From positions 1 through 7,866 of the forward strand of contig JAPONU010000147.1 in assembly GCA_026713745.1 (NCBI GenBank): a stretch of DNA of 7,866 nucleotides. Direction: 5' to 3'. The notes beneath the pieces are model-generated. The model was given only the letters and a program-made list of their open reading frames with translations, ran no database searches and had not been told where the DNA came from. Origin of the DNA: a bacterium (GTDB taxonomy: Bacteria > Actinomycetota > Acidimicrobiia > Acidimicrobiales > CATQHL01). Within the stretch, counting starts at the first letter, position 1, and each line of letters opens with the position of its first letter. The translations under genes were made by a program, and so were the position numbers. Positions 5,876 to 7,866 of the stretch are shown one piece after another.

Positions 5876-7866
5876 GTGAGCGATCGCCTGGTCATACAGG
5901 GAGCGCGCGAGCACAATCTGCGCGACGTCTCCCTGGAACTGCCTCGGGACCGCATCATCGTCTTCTGTGGCATCTCCGGTTCGGGTAAGTCCTCGCTGGC
6001 CTTCGACACCATCTATGCCGAGGGCCAGCGACGCTATGTGGAGTCGCTCTCGGCCTACGCCCGGCAGTTCCTGGGCCAGATGGACAAGCCCGACGTGGAC
6101 TTCATCGAGGGGCTCTCGCCGGCCATCTCCATCGACCAGAAGAGCGCCTCCCGCAACCCACGCTCCACCGTCGGCACGATTACCGAGGTCTACGACTACC
6201 TGCGCCTGCTGTTCGCCCGCGTCGGTGTGCCGCACGATCCCGAGACCGGCGAACCGTTGGTCCGCCAGACGCCACAGCAGATCACCGACCGGCTGCTGCG
6301 GCTGCCCGAAGGCACCCGCTTCCAGGTTCTGGCACCCGTCGTGCGGGGCCGCAAAGGCACCTACGAGACGCTGCTGGCCGAACTGGAGGCCGACGGCTAC
6401 GTGCGGGCCCGCGTCGACGGCGAGCTGTACGAGTTGGCCGACGTGGCCGGCAGCGACGCCGACGGCAAACCCCGCCTGGACCTGGCCCGCTACGAGATGC
6501 ACGACATCGAGGTGGTCGTCGACCGCCTGGTCTGCCGGGAGGGGATCGAGCGCCGGCTGACGGACTCGGTGGAGGCGGCGCTGCGGCTGGCGGACGGCGT
6601 CGTGCAGATCGAGGTGGTGTCTCTCGGCGGGGACCAGGCGGAACTCGAGCTCGACGCCGAACCCGGCGAGGTGCTCACGTTCTCCCAGCACCTGGCCCGG
6701 CCCAGCGACGGCAAGTCCTTCGAGGAGCTCGCCCCCCGCAACTTCTCGTTCAACTCGCCGTACGGTGCCTGCCCGAACTGCGACGGGCTGGGCACCCGCT
6801 TCGAGGTGGATCCCGACCTGATCGTGCCCGACCCCGCGCTCAGCCTCGCCGAAGGTGCTCTGGCCCCGTGGGGGAGCGGCCACAGCCAGTACTACGAGCG
6901 GCTTCTGGAGTCCACCGCCGAGGAGTTGGAGGTGGACTTCAATGCTCCCTGGGAGACCCTGCCCGCCCAGGCGCAGGCGGTCTTCCTCTACGGCGGTCTG
7001 GGCCGGCGGGTGCAGGTGCGTTACCGGAACCGCTACGGGCGCACACGCAGCTACAACGCCCGCTTCGAGGGGGTCATCCCCAACCTGCAGCGGCTGCATT
7101 CGGAGACCGGCTCGGACAACCGCCGGCAGCAGATCGAGGGCTACATGCGCGAGGTGCCCTGCGCGAACTGCGGGGGCGCCCGGCTGCGTCCCCTGCCGCT
7201 GGCGGTGACCATCGACGGGCGCAACATCAACGACATCTGCACGCTCTCCATCCGCGAGGCCACGAAGGTCATCGACGGGCTCCGCCTCAGCGAGCGGGAC
7301 GCACTGATCGCCGACCAGGTGCTGAAGGAGTTGCGGTCCCGGCTGAGCTTCCTGCTGGACGTGGGGCTGGACTACCTCACCCTGGCGCGTTCGGCCGGGA
7401 CACTGTCGGGGGGTGAGGCCCAGCGCATCCGCCTGGCCTCGCAGATCGGCAGCGGGCTGGTGGGCGTGCTGTACGTGCTGGACGAGCCGTCGATCGGGCT
7501 GCACCAGCGCGACAACGCCCGGCTGCTGGACACGCTGCTGCGGCTGCGTGACCTGGGCAACACGGTGATCGTCGTGGAGCACGACGAGGAGACCATCCGC
7601 ACCGCCGACCACGTGGTGGACATCGGCCCGGGCGCCGGCAGCCACGGTGGCGACATCGTGCACAGCGGCACCGTGGAGGCGCTGCTGGCCAACGAGGCGT
7701 CGCTCACCGGAAGGTACCTCAGCGGGGCGCGCAGCATCCCGGTGCCGCCGCTGCGGCGACCTCCCGGGACGGACTGGCTGACGGTGCGCGGGGCACGCGA
7801 GCACAACCTGGACGACCTGGACGTGGAGATCCCGCTGGGCTGCTTCGTGGCGGTGACAGGCGTATC
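5876..7866 (+). CDS. uvrA: excinuclease ABC subunit UvrA, N-terminal two thirds (3' truncated by window edge)
   Basis: UvrA is the dimeric ABC-type ATPase that finds distorted DNA and loads UvrB. The frame is open from GTG 5876 to the window edge: 663 of roughly 950 usual residues. Visible parts are VIQGAREHNLRDV at the N-terminus, Walker A GISGSGKS (32-39), the SLSAYARQFLGQM region and UvrB-binding insert, FSFNSPYGACPNCDGLG (290-306), signature LSGGEAQRIRLA (510-521), Walker B VLYVLDEPSIGLH (531-543, Glu537) and H-loop VEHD (567-570). The second ATPase half starts at VRGAREHNLDDL (637-648), and the sequence stops at VTGV, the start of its Walker A. CxxC pairs remain at Cys299/Cys302 and Cys429/Cys432. 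The partner ligands expected near residues 121-124 and 275-278 are replaced by Asp/Thr and Arg/Asp. Otherwise the protein is canonical, so it is probably functional. Confidence 0.97.
   Translation, partial: MSDRLVIQGAREHNLRDVSLELPRDRIIVFCGISGSGKSSLAFDTIYAEGQRRYVESLSAYARQFLGQMDKPDVDFIEGLSPAISIDQKSASRNPRSTVGTITEVYDYLRLLFARVGVPHDPETGEPLVRQTPQQITDRLLRLPEGTRFQVLAPVVRGRKGTYETLLAELEADGYVRARVDGELYELADVAGSDADGKPRLDLARYEMHDIEVVVDRLVCREGIERRLTDSVEAALRLADGVVQIEVVSLGGDQAELELDAEPGEVLTFSQHLARPSDGKSFEELAPRNFSFNSPYGACPNCDGLGTRFEVDPDLIVPDPALSLAEGALAPWGSGHSQYYERLLESTAEELEVDFNAPWETLPAQAQAVFLYGGLGRRVQVRYRNRYGRTRSYNARFEGVIPNLQRLHSETGSDNRRQQIEGYMREVPCANCGGARLRPLPLAVTIDGRNINDICTLSIREATKVIDGLRLSERDALIADQVLKELRSRLSFLLDVGLDYLTLARSAGTLSGGEAQRIRLASQIGSGLVGVLYVLDEPSIGLHQRDNARLLDTLLRLRDLGNTVIVVEHDEETIRTADHVVDIGPGAGSHGGDIVHSGTVEALLANEASLTGRYLSGARSIPVPPLRRPPGTDWLTVRGAREHNLDDLDVEIPLGCFVAVTGV

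Noticed and set aside
5570..7804. 744-codon open frame on the minus strand across uvrA
   Set aside because: It is antisense to canonical UvrA motifs. Its His/Val/Gly/Gln-rich, low-complexity composition is typical of antisense frames in high-GC DNA.

Overview
The window is a compact, high-G+C housekeeping segment from what looks like an actinobacterium (Actinomycetota). All five genes lie on the + strand: the 3' half of polA (DNA polymerase I), complete rpsA (ribosomal protein S1), complete coaE (dephospho-CoA kinase), complete uvrB, and the first two thirds of uvrA. The order polA-rpsA-coaE-(gap)-uvrB-uvrA matches the mycobacterial locus as I recall it, but without the extra genes found there between coaE and uvrB and between uvrB and uvrA. 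Actinobacterial signs include a Tyr in the polymerase O-helix, a GKS P-loop in UvrB, the S1 domain sequences, and GTG starts on three of the four visible starts. Several details (single-domain CoaE, acidic N-terminal S1 extension, altered UvrA zinc ligands) point away from Mycobacterium. A deep-branching class such as Acidimicrobiia is my guess; it is not shown by the sequence.

Layout. Positions 1-1359 hold the polymerase domain of PolA. Positions 1360-1507 are intergenic, with a possible sigma-70-type promoter and two adjacent hairpins that would lie in the rpsA leader. rpsA (1508-2920) and coaE (2942-3559) are 21 bases apart and probably co-transcribed. Positions 3560-3701 contain one copy of a REP-like palindrome of the widespread 'ATTCC...GGAAT' type, followed by a putative leaderless promoter directly at the uvrB GTG. 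uvrB (3702-5795) is followed by an 80-base gap ending in a second leaderless-type promoter at the uvrA GTG (5876). uvrA runs off the right edge just as its second Walker A motif begins.

How the genes work together. UvrA and UvrB detect and verify bulky DNA lesions. After UvrC incision (uvrC is not in the window), UvrD and PolA remove and resynthesise the patch, so three of the five genes serve nucleotide excision repair. rpsA and coaE serve translation initiation and coenzyme A synthesis and sit between them.

I found no mobile gene, CRISPR array, RNA gene, phage remnant or unknown gene cassette. There is no evidence for a new biological system. The observations most worth checking are the loss of two zinc-ligand pairs in UvrA, the matching leaderless promoters of uvrB and uvrA, the REP-like palindrome, and the acidic extension of S1.
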